A stretch of 64,000 nt of DNA from Geosiphon pyriformis (GCA_016748015.1 JAAOMT010000597.1:664037-728036), one strand, 5' to 3'; shown: positions 37,682 through 51,587, numbered from the stretch's first letter. Translations and numbers: made by a program. The notes: generated from the letters alone by a model not told the origin.

Positions 37682-38228
37682 CACTATTAAAATCATATTA
37701 CTAATAATAGAAATCATCAAAACCATTGAATTTATAATGAGTTCAAAATTACACACGGGTTACCTCTACAAGTATTAGGCTTTGAATAATTTTCATTTCT
37801 CTATTACTTATTTTAGTAAAACGTACGTACCAAAAATTCTAGTGTAACATTTTTCGGGAATGAAAATATCCTATTAATGGTAGGTTTTGTACGACAAAAA
37901 TAATTTCGTGATTTTGTTTTTTGCAATTAAAAATTTACGAAACTAGAAACTACGTTTTTGAATCAAAAATTTCAATAATTATTTCCAATAATAACTTTTA
38001 ATTTTTTTTTATAGATTTAAAGTTTATCCCTGTTTGGAAATCAACCAAAAAAAAATAAAAACAGTTTAAATAATTAAATATTTTAAAATTTATTTGATTT
38101 ACTTGAAAATATGGTTTAGTTACTGTATGTCGGACATTTATGCCTCTTTTCATTCATAGAGCTCATAGACTCTGGTATGTCATGTTTATATATAATTGAT
38201 TTAGCCAAGAGTTTTGTTATAAATCTTA

Positions 38229-38229
<1 letters not shown>

Positions 38230-38306
<77 letters not shown>

Positions 38307-38359
38307 CGTTGTTGTTGTTGTTGTTGTTGTTATTGTTGTTGTTGTTGTTGTTGTTGTTT
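38230..38359. repeat. Compound microsatellite (ATT)n-(GTT)n, 130 bp
   Basis: About 25 ATT units, one ATC, then about 17 GTT units with one ATT. It encodes only homopolymeric frames (poly-Leu, poly-Asn). Confidence 0.97.
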
Positions 38360-39305
38360 AACCAAGGGGCTTTCATTAAGAAACCTCTCGGATATTTTTT
38401 TAATAAAATCTTTTCAATGAATTTATAAATAACTTACAAGAATTAGAACTTTAATATTAATATGAAAATAGTTTTAATTGGATTATCATTTTCATTAGAT
38501 AGACTTTTGACATTGAATCACAATTTTTTTGTAACTCGGCTTTAATATAAAAAAAAATATCTTCATTGAAACAATAGTCTTTTAAAGGACCATTTCGATT
38601 TAAGGGTAAAGATTAAATTTGAGGATATATTTTAAATTTAATAATAAGCCTCATTTTTATTTCTTGACACCTAAAAATTTTTAATTGAAAAGCCCAAGAA
38701 TCCAAATGACCTAATGCATGTAAAAAATATCAAAAGTTTAATTGTATCGAGATTTTTTTTTGTTTGTACAAGATACTCTTTTCTTTCTCACATTGATCTC
38801 TATTAAATTTTCATTTGTGAAATTCTATATATATATATATATATCATACAATGATATCACAACATGGAAATAGGTTTTATTCTTTAAATTTTCCTTTAAA
38901 TTAAAACCCAACGTTTTTTGTAGTACATTGATTTTAATGGGAATGTTTACTCCTTTCCATTTTTAGATCAAATAATTGATAAATTAAATAATCATTTTTT
39001 TAATCATTTATCAAATATACATTTATAAATTCTAACAGAAATTTTTAATGATTAAAATCGTTTTATTGTATTACTTGGGTATGCAAAATTAAATTTCATT
39101 CATTTTTTTTTCCTTTAGCAAACATCCAATACCTTGATTGCTTACAAATTCTTAGCTAAAAAAGAAAAACTATCCAGGGTAAACAAGTTATTACTAATTT
39201 TTTTTCATTGATAAAATTAATACGGAAATCCCCACAGGTTTTTCAAATTATACATCTTAATTACTCAGCTGCAAGATTCTGGTATCAATCACATTTTTTT
39301 AATTG

Positions 39306-39353
39306 ACAGCAGCAGCAGTAGCAGTAGCAGTAGCAGTAACAGTAGCAGCAGCA
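39306..39353. repeat. CAG/TAG hexanucleotide-type array
   Basis: Alternating CAGTAG units flanked by CAGCAG. Confidence 0.93.
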
Positions 39354-40879
39354 ATTGTGAATATTAATTATCATGATGATATTTGTGAAATATATATTGC
39401 CTGAAAAGTCGAGTTTTTAATCAATTGATCAGAAAATTAAGAGATTTGGGTTTTCGTGTCGCTTTTTCTTTCGTTAATTGATTATAAAATGAAGATTTTT
39501 GTTTTTGTGTCGCTTTCCTTTTGATCGACCACCTGAAATTAAGGTCAGACAGCGACAAATACATTGGTCGATAAATCCCTAAAAAAGAAAATATTATCCC
39601 TTGATACAAGGAGCCCATTTTTTTTTTTTTGGGTTTTTCATCAAATTAATTACTAAATGATTAAGATTGATTGTCAGTTAATTTCTCCTATTAAATTACA
39701 GCGGAAAAATTATTAGGTAAGCGCATGAGTTTGAAAGTTTTTTCAAATTATTTAATTACATAATGATACCTGTGATATTAGGAAAATCCAAACTCCATCT
39801 AAACATGATTTCTTCTGTGCCCTTTAATTTTGTTGGAACTCATTGATTTAAAAGGCGATATGTTAACTCGGGTATATTGTATACTAATTTTTCTCATGAA
39901 AACTTGGGAGGGAAACTCAAAAACTTGATGCCGTAAGAATTTGTACTTCTTTCATGTTTTAGCAAATTTAATTTTTTTTACAAAAAATAGATTAGAAAAT
40001 AGGTTGTACACTTGATGTTAAAAAAAATTTTCTTTTAAAACTTGTGATTATAACACACCTCAGAAAAATTTTATCAATCTTGACCTCTTTTCCATGCCTT
40101 CGTCGATGGACAACCCTCATTGATACAAATGAAAACATCACAAACTTTATTTATTTTACTTTTCCACGTGTGGATTCAGTAATCAAAAGTATGTAAGCAT
40201 GCTGGACCTGTGAATAGGAGAACATTTTTATCAAAAAAAAATCCTAAACACATCTGATATGAAAACCAAAAAGAAAGTTAAAGGGTCTTAGTTTAACATG
40301 CTTGTTTTTTTTATTACAAAGCAAATTATTAAATCCGTAATCTTTCAAAGTTATGCTTCAATTTTGATCAATCAAACAAAGTACCACGTTCCTGTCAAGA
40401 ATTTTTCGATAACAATCATCATTCAAAAAAAAAAAAAATTTACATCCCCAACTGTGGGACTATTAGATAATATGTGATATAAGCAAAACATGCACCCCAC
40501 GTTCTTCTTTGAGTCATTTTTAGAAAAGATCTGTTTTGTCATTATTAAATACATACTATTCGAAAATGTCTCTAATGATTTATGAGGAACCAATCATAAT
40601 AATTAATTTTCTGCAACTAACTCAAAGTCCGAAAATATGTCACAAAGATTCATTTGAAAAAATGTTTACCGACTAATTTTAAAAGGAATATCCTTGTCAA
40701 TTAGACCAATGAAATTTTTGTATTTTAACTTAATAAATTTGATAATGAATATGAATTTAGGAAAAAAAATATTGAAGTAACGTTAGATTAGATGATTTGT
40801 CAAAACTTTATATCCTTACTTTGTAAAGATCCACTCATTAGATCAGTTTTTTTTATACGAGTAAAATGTTTACACTGAC

Positions 40880-42500
40880 ATTCGAGGTACTATTTACAAA
40901 GAAATTATTTTTAAAAATAAAATCAAAGTTGTTATTTATTTTAAAATTTTTAAAATATCAAAAAAAATTTTAAATAAATTGTAATACCCATTAATAATTA
41001 ATTTCTATATGAACAACTAAAAATAAAATATGTTACTTTTCTGCTTCATTGAGTGTAATTCAACCGCTATCTAGTTATATAAATAGTGTCTTTTTAAAAC
41101 AATTTTGAAATTTTTTTAATTGTTTTAATTAAAATTTTGTTCGAATTAAACCAAAAACAAGTCAACTAAATTATTAAATAATAAAAAAAGAGTAAAATAG
41201 TTTATTAAAAAATTTAGAAAAATTATTTAAAGATGTTAACTGATACATTAAAAAAAAATTGATGAAAATTAAAAAAAAAAAAATTACAAATGGTTTGTTT
41301 TTTAATATATTTTTTCGATTAAATAAATTTTTATTTATTTTAATAATAATAATAATAAAAAAACAATTACTTTTTTATTTAAACAAATAAAATTTTTTTT
41401 GGTTTTATTATTTTTTCAATTATAATCAAACTAAAAAAATTAAGTATTGATTTTATTTATTTATTTAAAAAATATGTATTTTTTAAAAATAATTTTATTA
41501 ATGTTTTTTATAATTGATTATTTATTTTTTTAAAAATTAAAAAAATTTATATACTATTATTTTACATTATAGATATTTAATATTAATACTAAATAATAAT
41601 GTTATATTTAATTATTTTTTGCTAATTTTTGCAAAATAAAATTAATTTAGTATATATAAACATCTTGAAATAAAATAAAATAAAAAGAAATATTAATAAT
41701 AAAATATTTATATTATTTTTATCAATTGAAATTTGATTCAAAAATTTACTTTTAATTTTTTACAATAAAATACAGTTTTAAAAAATAAAACCTTTTAAAA
41801 AATTTATTTATATACAAAAACAATTAAAAATATTAAAACAGAAAAAAAATATTTTTATTAATAACATTAAAAATTAACAAAAATTTTTGGTAATTCTCTG
41901 TTATCATATCTTTAAAAGTTTTTTTTTTTTTTTTTTAAAAGATAATTAACAGTTTTTATAAGTATTGCAATTATTAAACTAATCAAAAGTTTAAACATAT
42001 AAAACAAAATCAGTTTTTTTTTCAAGATATTAGTTTCAAGTCTTAAAAGTGATTTTTAAAATAATAATTTCTTTTTGATTTAAAAAATAAAATCAACCAG
42101 TTTAATTTTGTTAGCAGCATTTAAAAAGTTTTAAATGCAAATTTTATACAAAACAACTTTAAAACTCAATTTAAAACCAACAAAACCAGTTAGCAACTAA
42201 AATAGAAAAGTATTATTAATGTTTTTAAAAAGTTCAACAAAAAATACTCTAAAGAAACGTTTTAATTAGAAAATGTAATTTATGATATACAAAAAAAAAA
42301 GATATCTTTGCCAAAAAATATATATAGATATATATATAATAAGAAAGATTACTTTGAGTGTTATTAAAAAAATGAAAGCTCAATTGTAAACTGACAATGT
42401 TTAACTAATAAACAGGTACTCTGAAAGCAATTGTTATAAACTGAAGCAATGATGATTTAATCAACAACATAAAACTATTAGTTTAATCTCTCTCTAAATG
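40880..42500. other. AT desert 2
   Basis: About 1.6 kb of near-pure A/T with the same texture as desert 1, with sharp edges on both sides. There is no open frame, but there is a T16-type run at about 41920-41937. Confidence 0.85.
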
Positions 42501-44050
42501 AGATTGATTTTTGGCATGAAAAAACAGGTTAGTCAACATCAATATAGGTCAAAATTGGGAAGTGATTCAAAAAGAGATAGAAGATGATCCGATAGATTTA
42601 TCCTATGATTAAAATTCAATGATTTAATATATATTCGTTTTAATCAAATAAAAAATTGCGATTTGTAAGTATTTATCATTGATAACTAAAAGGTGTCTTT
42701 ATGTCGATTTAATCTGGCTCGACATGAATCTGATATGGTCGGGTTGGGTTATGATTGTTTTTTAGTTAATTCTTGTTTATTATAAAAACTAAATAAGTTA
42801 TGCTTTATATCATGTTTTTTTTTTAATTAAAAAAATGTTGGTATAAATTTTAAAAAGCTAAACTGATGTTATGGAAACTAAAGCAATATTTTTTTTTGAC
42901 AATGCAGCATTTAATACGGGATCAACTAGAATCTTTCTATACATGGGAAATTGAAACTTTACCCTCATCTTTATAAAATTTGGATTTCAAGGTGAAGGTC
43001 GAGGCAGATTTCCAAAGACTCGATTGAATAAAAATATTTCTTTGTAATATTGATGAATACCTTGGACTGAAAAGAAAACTGATCAAGTAACAGGGGCATC
43101 GTTTTATGTAAAGAATCGATGATTCACTAAATTGAATAGTCAAATTAGGAATTATTCAATCTATTTTAGGTAGCCGACATTAACAATGATGATTATTGAT
43201 CATGCTGTGAAACACGAAATAGCAGAATTTAGTTAAAGCAAAGCTAGGGAAACAATGGTCTAATTTCAAGAAAGTATAACCCAGGATGATAAATTAAAAA
43301 TTTCGCTCCCTGAGATTTCGCCAAGTTCAATCTTTTGGTATCATTTTGAGGCAAATCGTTCGGGTACTTTGGGTTAATCTTGCCAGTAATTATTTTTATT
43401 TTTATTTGGCAACTTAAAAGAACTTTTCTTTGATCATTTGATACCTTTGAACGGGTAAGTTTAGTATGTATCATGATGTATTCTTATCTGACAATTGTGG
43501 AACCTTAAAAGGAAACTAGTAAAAGCTTACGCCTCGAAGATCAACAGCTGTTACAAATATTTTTCCTGCTCATAGTATCTCGAAAATTTCAATTGGCTTG
43601 AATAAAGTTGAACTAACCTTTCAATAGATGGTTGAAAACAATAGCCTATTATTGTGGAAAAAGAAAATCTCTCCAAAAACTATCATTTACCTTCTACTTT
43701 TATATTTAAAAGAGGCCAAGAACACTCATTCGGGCAGTCTGGGTTCATTGTTAGCCTAGTCTGTCCTCCCCACCACCGCAGGTTTTATTAGAGTATATTT
43801 GCCAATTTTAGTTGACTTTAATGCATCAACCTATGGGAGTTCAGATCAAGAGTTTTATTATAACAATGATGCCATCATCATATGATATTTTTGAATGTTC
43901 GGGCGTAATAAAATTACTTTATCCTTCTTTGTCAAGTCAATGTTATATCAATCCGACCCCATCATTTATCATATTCCAAATTTTCGCACGAGAAACATTT
44001 TTTCGTTTCCCCACAAATATTTATATTTGTTGTCCTAAACTTTTTCACAG
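42501..44050. other. Intergenic region and probable 5' UTR of the PAH-like gene
   Basis: Ordinary local composition. Minus frames at 42937-43143 and 43244-43474 (the latter ATG-started, 76 codons, with NPKYPNDLPQND) have no recognisable content. The last part, ending CACAG at 44050, is probably the non-coding first exon of the next gene. Confidence 0.5.
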
Positions 44051-44187
44051 GTAAGCAAGAAAACAAACTGGTCCTCTAATAGCAAACGTCCTCGGCCGGG
44101 ATTTTCTTATTTTATAATTCCCTTTTGATATCATAAAGTTATACTTTTATACCTTTCATAAAACGAGAATATTTTTTTTTTGTTTAG
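44051..44187 (+). other. Probable 5' UTR intron of the PAH-like gene
   Basis: CACAG|GTAAGC at 44050/44051 and a T-rich tract ending TTTAG at 44187 form a good donor/acceptor pair 137 nt apart. Joining them leaves the frame of the ATG at 44244 closed upstream by TAA, so the intron would be in the 5' UTR. Confidence 0.5.
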
Positions 44188-44243
44188 AATTTTTCTCCCA
44201 ACACACCTCGACTTGCTTCACGCAAATACATTAAAAATTTTCC

Positions 44244-45410
44244 ATGGAAATACACTCAGCTTTTGAATTGTACAACTTCTTTTGGGCTGTTAGGGAGGCG
44301 CTCCCCGACGAGAGCGACTATAGAGAAATAACGGCCATGATTTTGATGCCTCGCGAAGATATGCCAGGGACAAAAGTTCTTCAAAACGTATTACCATATT
44401 TTCGCCGTTCTGACAACCCAAGTCTCTTTACTACCTTTCAAGTAATAATGAGACACGCTGAACAGAGTCCCAAGTTTGAAAGTGTCTTTAGTCGTGTCTG
44501 TGAGTCTCTCGATATTCTTACAAAGATAGAGCACGCTCTAGGTAATAACAGAAGGCTATTTGAGGGCTATTTAAAAGCCTTACAGTTGGATAATGCTTCT
44601 GCAAGTCATCAACAAGTCATGAACAGCTTGGAGAAATTCTTAAATGACCAATGTAATCCTCAAACTCAATTACGCGTGAGAAAAGTCTTTGCAGAAGAAA
44701 ACGTAATCGGTGAACTTGGTAAGAGCCAGATATCATAAGAAATAAAAGTTAATGGAAAAGGCTTTTACAGAATCTCGTTATACTGGATGTAACTGATTAA
44801 ACGGGGGGTTTTTTATTTCTAGGACTTGATCGTGATGCCCTTGCGTCAGCTGATGAATTGATCAACGATGATTCATTATACATTAAAGTTCTTGAAATCC
44901 TTTCATCGACCAATCGACAAAATTTACCATGGGACACCGTTTCTGCCAGGATCAAGAAATGTCTTGATCAAAAGCGACCCAGTGTTTGGCCCATGTTTCT
45001 TAGTTTGTTGGAAGACTTTGAAATTGATGGTATGTACAGCAAATAATTAGGGTTTCTCATGTAAAATACAAGGAGAAACAATGGCAGAATTATTATATTT
45101 CACGTCGTAAACTAATTTTAATACTTTTCAAGTTTATAACAATCGCTATTATGGTGGCTACAATCCTTACTTCCAAGGCAACGGACAAAATTACCAAGTT
45201 AATTACGAGGAAATTGACGAGGCCTACAACGGAATCTGCGATGAATATCACCCTCCAACTGATAACAAGAACCGTCCTTCGGAACCCCATTTTGGTTTAG
45301 AGGAACAATTTGCAAATTTTACGCTTGAAGACGGTCAAAAGAAAGCAGGGGACCATTCTAGCCTACGACAGCAAATACAACCAAGTAAAGTGATCGATTC
45401 CGTCTACTGA
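44244..45410 (+). CDS. Three-exon gene: 319-residue protein with three PAH-like repeats and a Tyr/Asn-rich tail
   Basis: Exons 44244-44718, 44823-45029 and 45133-45410 join in frame (introns of 104 and 103 nt; donors GTAAGA and GTATGT; acceptors CTAG and CAAG) to give 319 residues ending at TGA 45408-45410. An in-frame TAA 15 nt upstream supports the ATG. Three similar 60-70 residue helical units are visible at about 5-72, 85-150 and 162-226. Each has a hydrophobic first helix, a Y/F-x(3)-L/I-x(2)-I second helix, a short turn, a V-x(2)-V/L-x(3)-F third helix and a closing P-x(4)-F-type segment (for example MPGTKVLQNVLPYFRRSDNP; LPWDTVSARIKKCLDQ). This pattern fits the paired amphipathic helix (PAH) fold of Sin3 corepressors, which bind short helices of transcription factors. 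Intron 1 falls between repeats 2 and 3, and intron 2 right after repeat 3. The tail (227-319) is Tyr/Asn/Gly/Gln-rich, then acidic. No HDAC-interaction region is present. The gene structure is firm; the PAH assignment is inference. Confidence 0.8.
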
Positions 45411-46320
45411 TTATAGAAGGGAACCTATAAATTTTACATGTTAAGAATGTGGTGAGTTTATCATCGAAATCAAACTTGCTTACCAGCTTTTTTCCCCCTA
45501 ACTTCTTTTTATTACTTAGGAATCAGGATAGTTAATTTTCCGTTTTAATTCTATAAGACTCAATTTTTTGGCATCAAACCATCGCTTGTATTTTTTGCTC
45601 AATTTGATTAATTTCTCAAAAAAAAAAAGGTAAAAATTCTTGTAACACTAAGAAAAAAATCTAATAATATACAAAACCCATAGATTCGTGCTACAAAAAA
45701 CATGCTTTATTTTTCATTTCATTCCCTTACATCTTTTTTGTACAGTATAAAATCAAATAAATGAGAACATACGCTGGTAGTATTTGTAGTATAGGTTTCA
45801 GATCAATTTGCGTTTTCGCATCGATCATCAATAACTTTTTTACATACTCCACAAATTTAAAACGGGACTTTCCCTTTTTTTTATTTTAATTATTCTACTC
45901 TCCCATATTCCTTCATTTTTGGGCTTCGAACCTTCGGTGATTTATCAAAGCTGCAATAAATTTCTTGTAAATACACAATTCTTTATGAATATAATAAATT
46001 TACCCTTTGTTGTAATTTGTTACTATTATCCGGCTATTTGCGATTTCCTAATATTTAATAAAGACTAAAATTTAGATTGGCACGCAGTGATTGTTGCCCT
46101 TAATATGTCGGCAAACAACGAATTGCAGAATTTAGCATGATCTCTCGTCGGTATAAAGAAACACCGGTTGAACCAGTCAATGGAGCGATAGATTAAGAAG
46201 AATCAACTCTTATCTGTGTGAAAAAACAGTCTGCATAAAATCTTGGTTCCTTATCCAAAGTTTTTTGCGGGTATGCATGATGTGCAAGATGTAAGAGTGT
46301 ATTATTTAGAAATTGTTGGT
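45411..46320. other. 3' flank of the PAH-like gene
   Basis: AATAAA-like words at about 45755-45760 and 46057-46062 could serve in polyadenylation. The GC-richer patch at 46075-46190 shows no identifiable RNA or coding content. Confidence 0.5.
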
Positions 46321-47600
46321 TAAAATAATGAGTGTGAATTTTGACATCCTTAAGATTTATATATTAAATTTATTAGATAGAGCAGTGAAAAATAATTTTT
46401 ATTAAATTTTGTGGGCACAAATTATTGTTACTTTATTTAAGTTATTAAATAATAAATATTTTTGTGGATTTTAAATTATTTAATATATATTTTTAACTGT
46501 TTTATTAAGTGTAATTCAATCATTAATTACTTATGTATAATATATATATTATAATAAATGTAGTTTATTAAAGTTTTATTATTAAGCTTGAAAAGTAATA
46601 CCAAAAATAGCATAATTATTTTAAAAATATAATAATAAACTAACCAACTAATTAAAAATAATATGTTGAAGCATTAAAGCTTTTTTAAATCTTATTATAT
46701 ATTTTTAACAATAATGTATTGCTTAAACTAAACTGTTTTTATTTAACAGCTATGATTTATTAAACAATCTAAAAGCATTTTTAATGTTATTACAAAATAC
46801 AATAATAATAAAAATTGATTTTAAATATAATAAAAAAATTGTATTAATAAACTCAATCTTAATAACAATATTTAATAACTTTTAAAAGTGTAAATTTTAT
46901 ATAAAATAGTTTTTATGTTATTTTAAAAAACCAAAGTAAAACAGTAATTGATATATAATTCAATTAAATTTTTAAAAATATTTTGATTTAACACCATATT
47001 TTGATTTATTAATATTAAGTTAAAAAATTGGTTTTTTATTAATAATAAAGCTATTTATAAGTTATAAAAAAGATAAATTCAATACATTAATAAGAATAAT
47101 AAAATTGTTTTTTAAATACCTATATTAAATAAAATAATTTGAAATGACAAGATAATAACAAAATTTTAAATTCTGTTTATTAAATTATTAAACGTTTCTT
47201 TTTTTAATAATTTATTATAATTTTAATAACTAAAAATTTAATATATGAGAAAAAATAAATAAAAATAATTATTGCATAAAAAACAATTAATATAAAATAT
47301 AAAATATATATATGCTTATTAAAATACATTATCAATAAATTTATAAAAGTTAAAAAAAAAATTGATTTTTTTATTAGATTGTTTTATTAAAACCTTGGAT
47401 TTTATATTGTTTTTAAGTTAATTACTAAAAAAATCTATATATAATGAAAATTTATTTATTAGTTATATTAAAATTTATTTCTTTGTATTTTTATTATTTA
47501 TTTGAAATTCTTATTAATTTCCAAATAAATTAAATATAATTTTTAATATATCTATTAGTATTAATTAAAATAATTTATGTAGTGAATTGTTGCCTCATGA
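46320..47600. other. AT desert 3
   Basis: Near-pure A/T, no frame, abrupt edges. It starts about 0.9 kb after an intact gene. Confidence 0.85.
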
Positions 47601-49806
47601 TTTGAAATCACAGATATCAAATAAATATTGAAAAGTTATGATTGAATATGGTAACATCTTTTTTTTTATTCTAAATTTAAAAGAAATGTAGGTTTTGACA
47701 TCAATATTTATTTCTAGCCTAAAATTATTCCTTTCAAAAAAAAATTAAGATTTAAAGATTCCATTATCCCTAATTTAAATATCACACTCATTAAAACCAA
47801 ACTGATAAAACTTAAATACTAATTTTTTTCCCACAATGATCAGGTTATCATTTCGAATCAATCTAATCATCTTTATTGAAAATTTTTTTAGAATTCAAAG
47901 ATAAAAAAATAGGGCGAATTGTTTATGGTTCAAAGAAAAAACCTTTTTTCGTTTGTTTTCACACAATGTGAATGAATAAAATTTGATTGGTTCATAGATA
48001 ATAAGATCCTTTATGCAAATAAACAAGTTAAAGGGTTGACAAAAATGCAAAGAATTCTGCTAAGCATAAATAAACAAGCAATTCTTGGTAAGAATGATAT
48101 AATGCAAGGAGTGGTGCATATTAACACGGGCCAAATAAACTGTGTCCATATTCACAAAATTCTAATATTGGATCTAAAGATGGGATTTTTGGAGTTTCGA
48201 AATTTTTAATCAGTTGCAGCTATTAATAAATTAGTTGGGTATTTTGCGCATAAATAAATTTTAGAAACTAAGATAAAGGAAAGTTGATATTATAAAAATT
48301 TAGGGGAACAAGGAGATTAGGCTTTGTATAGTAAATTTCAATTTGCCTAACAACCTTTGTTTTTGGAAAAAAAAGTTAATTCCGAGTAGTATCCAAGTAA
48401 TATCCAAGTAAACAAAGTAGTTTTTCATCAGGACACCTTTTCATCTAAATAAATGATATGTACGAAAAGCAAAGAAATACTTTAGACAGAACGAGTAAAA
48501 TAATTGGCTGCAAACATTGCATTGCATCACGGCGAAAAAGTCTTCAAGCTTTTGGCTTTGGCTTTGATTATTACACAAGTTTATCTTCTTGAACAATGAA
48601 CTGTAACTAGCGTAGGACAGCCCAAATGAGGACTATTCAAGAGGATTATCAATTCCCCTACTGATCATGAAATTTATGCTCTCCTTGCTATTTTTCACAG
48701 AATTTAGTGGAATATGCAATAAATTTTTGCTTCAACGTTGAAATATTTGCAAGGAGTCTCATGCAAAACAAACATCTCAGCATTGCATGTCCTTTATTCC
48801 AAATATCTTTTTTCTCGAATTAGGTCTAAGATCCCCAGACAAAGGAGTCTGCAAAGCCAATCGAAATTGGCACCTTGAAAATGATAATATTTACATCATC
48901 AAATAAAAAAAATCTGCTACCTATCTAAAAATGTAATGACTCCCAGAACCAGGGAATTTCTTCTTTGAAGCAGAAACTTCTTTAGATGATTCAATAACAT
49001 TTAGTGTATCATCAAGCAAAGCTTAAACTGTTAAACTTGTACTTTTTGCTCAAGAATTTTTGAACGCTAAAAATATTCTTATTTTACTAGTTTAAGAACC
49101 TTAAAATTTTGAGTCTGAAAAAAAACTATTCAACCCGATTTATAGGGTATTCAGTTCCACTAAATAAAGTTCAATAAAAAATTTTATCTTTGAATATTAA
49201 TGATATTCTATGTTTACAAAGTTTCACTAAGATGGGTGATATAATCAAATCCTAGCAGGTGTTTTTTTTTCTTTTCGCAGTTGGTACGAAATGATAACAT
49301 GTTTACGCTCACATTCATAAATTGGTGATAGTTTTTATTTATACCGGAAAATAATCTCAGAGTTTTGTAAGGTTGTTGAAGACCATATTTCAAATTTCAG
49401 ATTAATAAATATTACTTTATCTATTAGAAGAGTATAATTCGATATCTTCTAAATGAAAAATTATATATGAAAATAATATTTAAACTTGAAACTTTGGCAC
49501 ATTAAGCCTATATCTTTTTGAAAGAAAAAATTTCTTTTATTAAAAACTATGGCATTGATATCATTTTGATTACTGACACTTAAATTAATTCCTTAGTGAA
49601 TAAAATTCATTAAAGTTTATGAGTTTATTTTAAACTTTAAATTGGACATTTCAAAAAAAGGTGTAAAAATTAACATTGTTTTATATTTAATAATTAAACT
49701 TTATTTCTTTAGCGTATACAAAAATTTACAAAAATGATATTATAAATGATAATACCGCCTCAAAGTAGAAGAGGTTTGCCATAAATATCAATAAAAGAAT
49801 ATAGAA

Positions 49807-49848
<42 letters not shown>

Positions 49849-51587
49849 AAAACGGTTATAAACAATGAAAATATAAGTTTTACATTAATTTCATCAGAGT
49901 CTGAGTAATTCACTTTTCTAACCTTTTCCGCTCTTATTTAAAATATAAACCCTTCAATCGAATGAAAGACAATATTAAAAACGATAATTCACATATTCTA
50001 AAGACCCTCTGAAAAATTTGCTCAGAATAAAAGAAAGATTGTGAAACTGCAGGAGTAAATTTAACAAGGGAAATAAGACTGAAATAATCAAAATCCCAAG
50101 TATAACGATTTGAAAACAAAAAAAAATCGATTTTTATTTTGTTTTTGTCTGAACGAAAATACGATATTTGCGTTTAAGTGGCTTTATGAAAATTTGCTTT
50201 CACTATAGAAAATTCTGGTATTTTGGTTCATTAGATTTGATTAAATCGGTTTATGACACTATTTAAAAAAAATTCTTTAAGAATGACAAAAATTCATACC
50301 AATCAATTATTATTTTTCAACCAAATTGTGATAATCTAATGCAGAATTTTTTATTAAATAATTCTAAACATCCATGTAGAATAAAATAATTTTTTTGCTT
50401 TTGTACATGACCCGAAATTCATCCTAATATATAATCAGATATGTCTAATATCATTTTCATATGACTTTAAATTAAATTAAATTACTAAAATTGTATTTTC
50501 ATCAAATTTAATTATTTTGATATAATTTTATCAATTAAAAAGCAAAGAAAAAAATATATCAAGTTTTTAAATTTATTAAAAAAGCTTTGAATTTTATTTG
50601 AATCAAGTAAAAAACTTTCAAAATATGAAATTTTGATTTGAGGCCATAAAAAAGATGTTGTTTCTATACAATTAATTCTTTATTAAAATTCAATATAAAA
50701 AAATTTTTCTTGAATTTTTTGGGAATGTATATTTCTTAATAATATTTTTAAATAAAAATTTTTATATTTTATATATTTTAAACTAAACTATCAATCTTTT
50801 TTATATAATTTAAAAATATATTAAAAATTTAATATTTAATTCAATATATCTTGTTTTATTAAAGCTTTGAAGAGTTTATGAGTTTTTAAAACTTTGAAAA
50901 TTTTTTCACTGAAAATTCATTAAAATAATTCTGAATACTATTTATTAAATTTTAAACCTAAAGTCAAAAATTTTATCAACTAATTATATTCAATTAAATA
51001 TTATATTTTTTCGGTTCATTTTCATCCAGGTCCCAAGACCTTTGTTAAAAATATATAAACTGCTTTTCCATTCAAGAGTGTCCAAAATATATATGTATAT
51101 TCTCTCTTATTTCTATATAAAAATACATTTTTTTACACTAAATGGAAACTAAAAACTATCGTAGACTCCTATATTTTTTGGAAGAAATTTGCAAAAAACG
51201 TACTAGTTTCTAATATGAAAGGGGCTTAACTTTCTTACAAGAACCTAATATCTACTTTTAAAAAATTAATATTTATTATAAGCTGCACAGCTACGTTCAA
51301 AAGTTTGTAACTTAAAAACTTTATATTATCAATTTTTTTGAAAAGATTTATAGGATACCAAAAGAAAATATTTCAAGGGCAAACATTAGAAAGAATCAAA
51401 TGAATTGTAAACTAACAAAAACTTATTTATAAAAAACCTAATAATGAAAACTTATTTATTAGATATTTTAGTTTGAATAGTTCTTTTGGCTTTTTATAAT
51501 TTATAATACTTATATATTCGGATTAAGTGTAATTAAATTTAATCATATTGAGTGTCTTTGATAAATTAATTACATTTATTAATAACT
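47601..51587. other. Gene-poor stretch with a small AT desert
   Basis: No credible gene. A plus frame at about 48546-48712 looks faintly coding (LLALALIITQVYLLEQ, later INSPTDHEIYALLAIF) but has two stops. An ATT array is at 49808-49847. Composition drops to desert level at about 50430-51000. Confidence 0.55.
49808..49847. repeat. (ATT)n microsatellite
   Basis: About 13 units. Confidence 0.96.

Larger units (their letters stand above)
34881..40880. other. Gene-free stretch with large ATT/GTT arrays
   Basis: No credible gene. Contains a TTA run (35143-35162), the arrays listed below, an AT run (38827-38843), and two copies about 52 bp apart of GATTT-GTTTT-GTGTCGCTTT at 39442-39472 and 39493-39523. 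All frames longer than 60 codons here are repeat-driven or carry no recognisable content. Confidence 0.65.

Noticed and set aside
37046-38428. Poly-Asn, poly-Thr/Ile and poly-Leu frames
   Set aside because: They come from ATT/GTT microsatellites with short non-conserved flanks.
43812-44054. 80-codon frame upstream of the PAH-like gene as a coding first exon
   Set aside because: If spliced at CACAG/GTAAGC its frame does not match the ATG at 44244, which has its own upstream in-frame stop.
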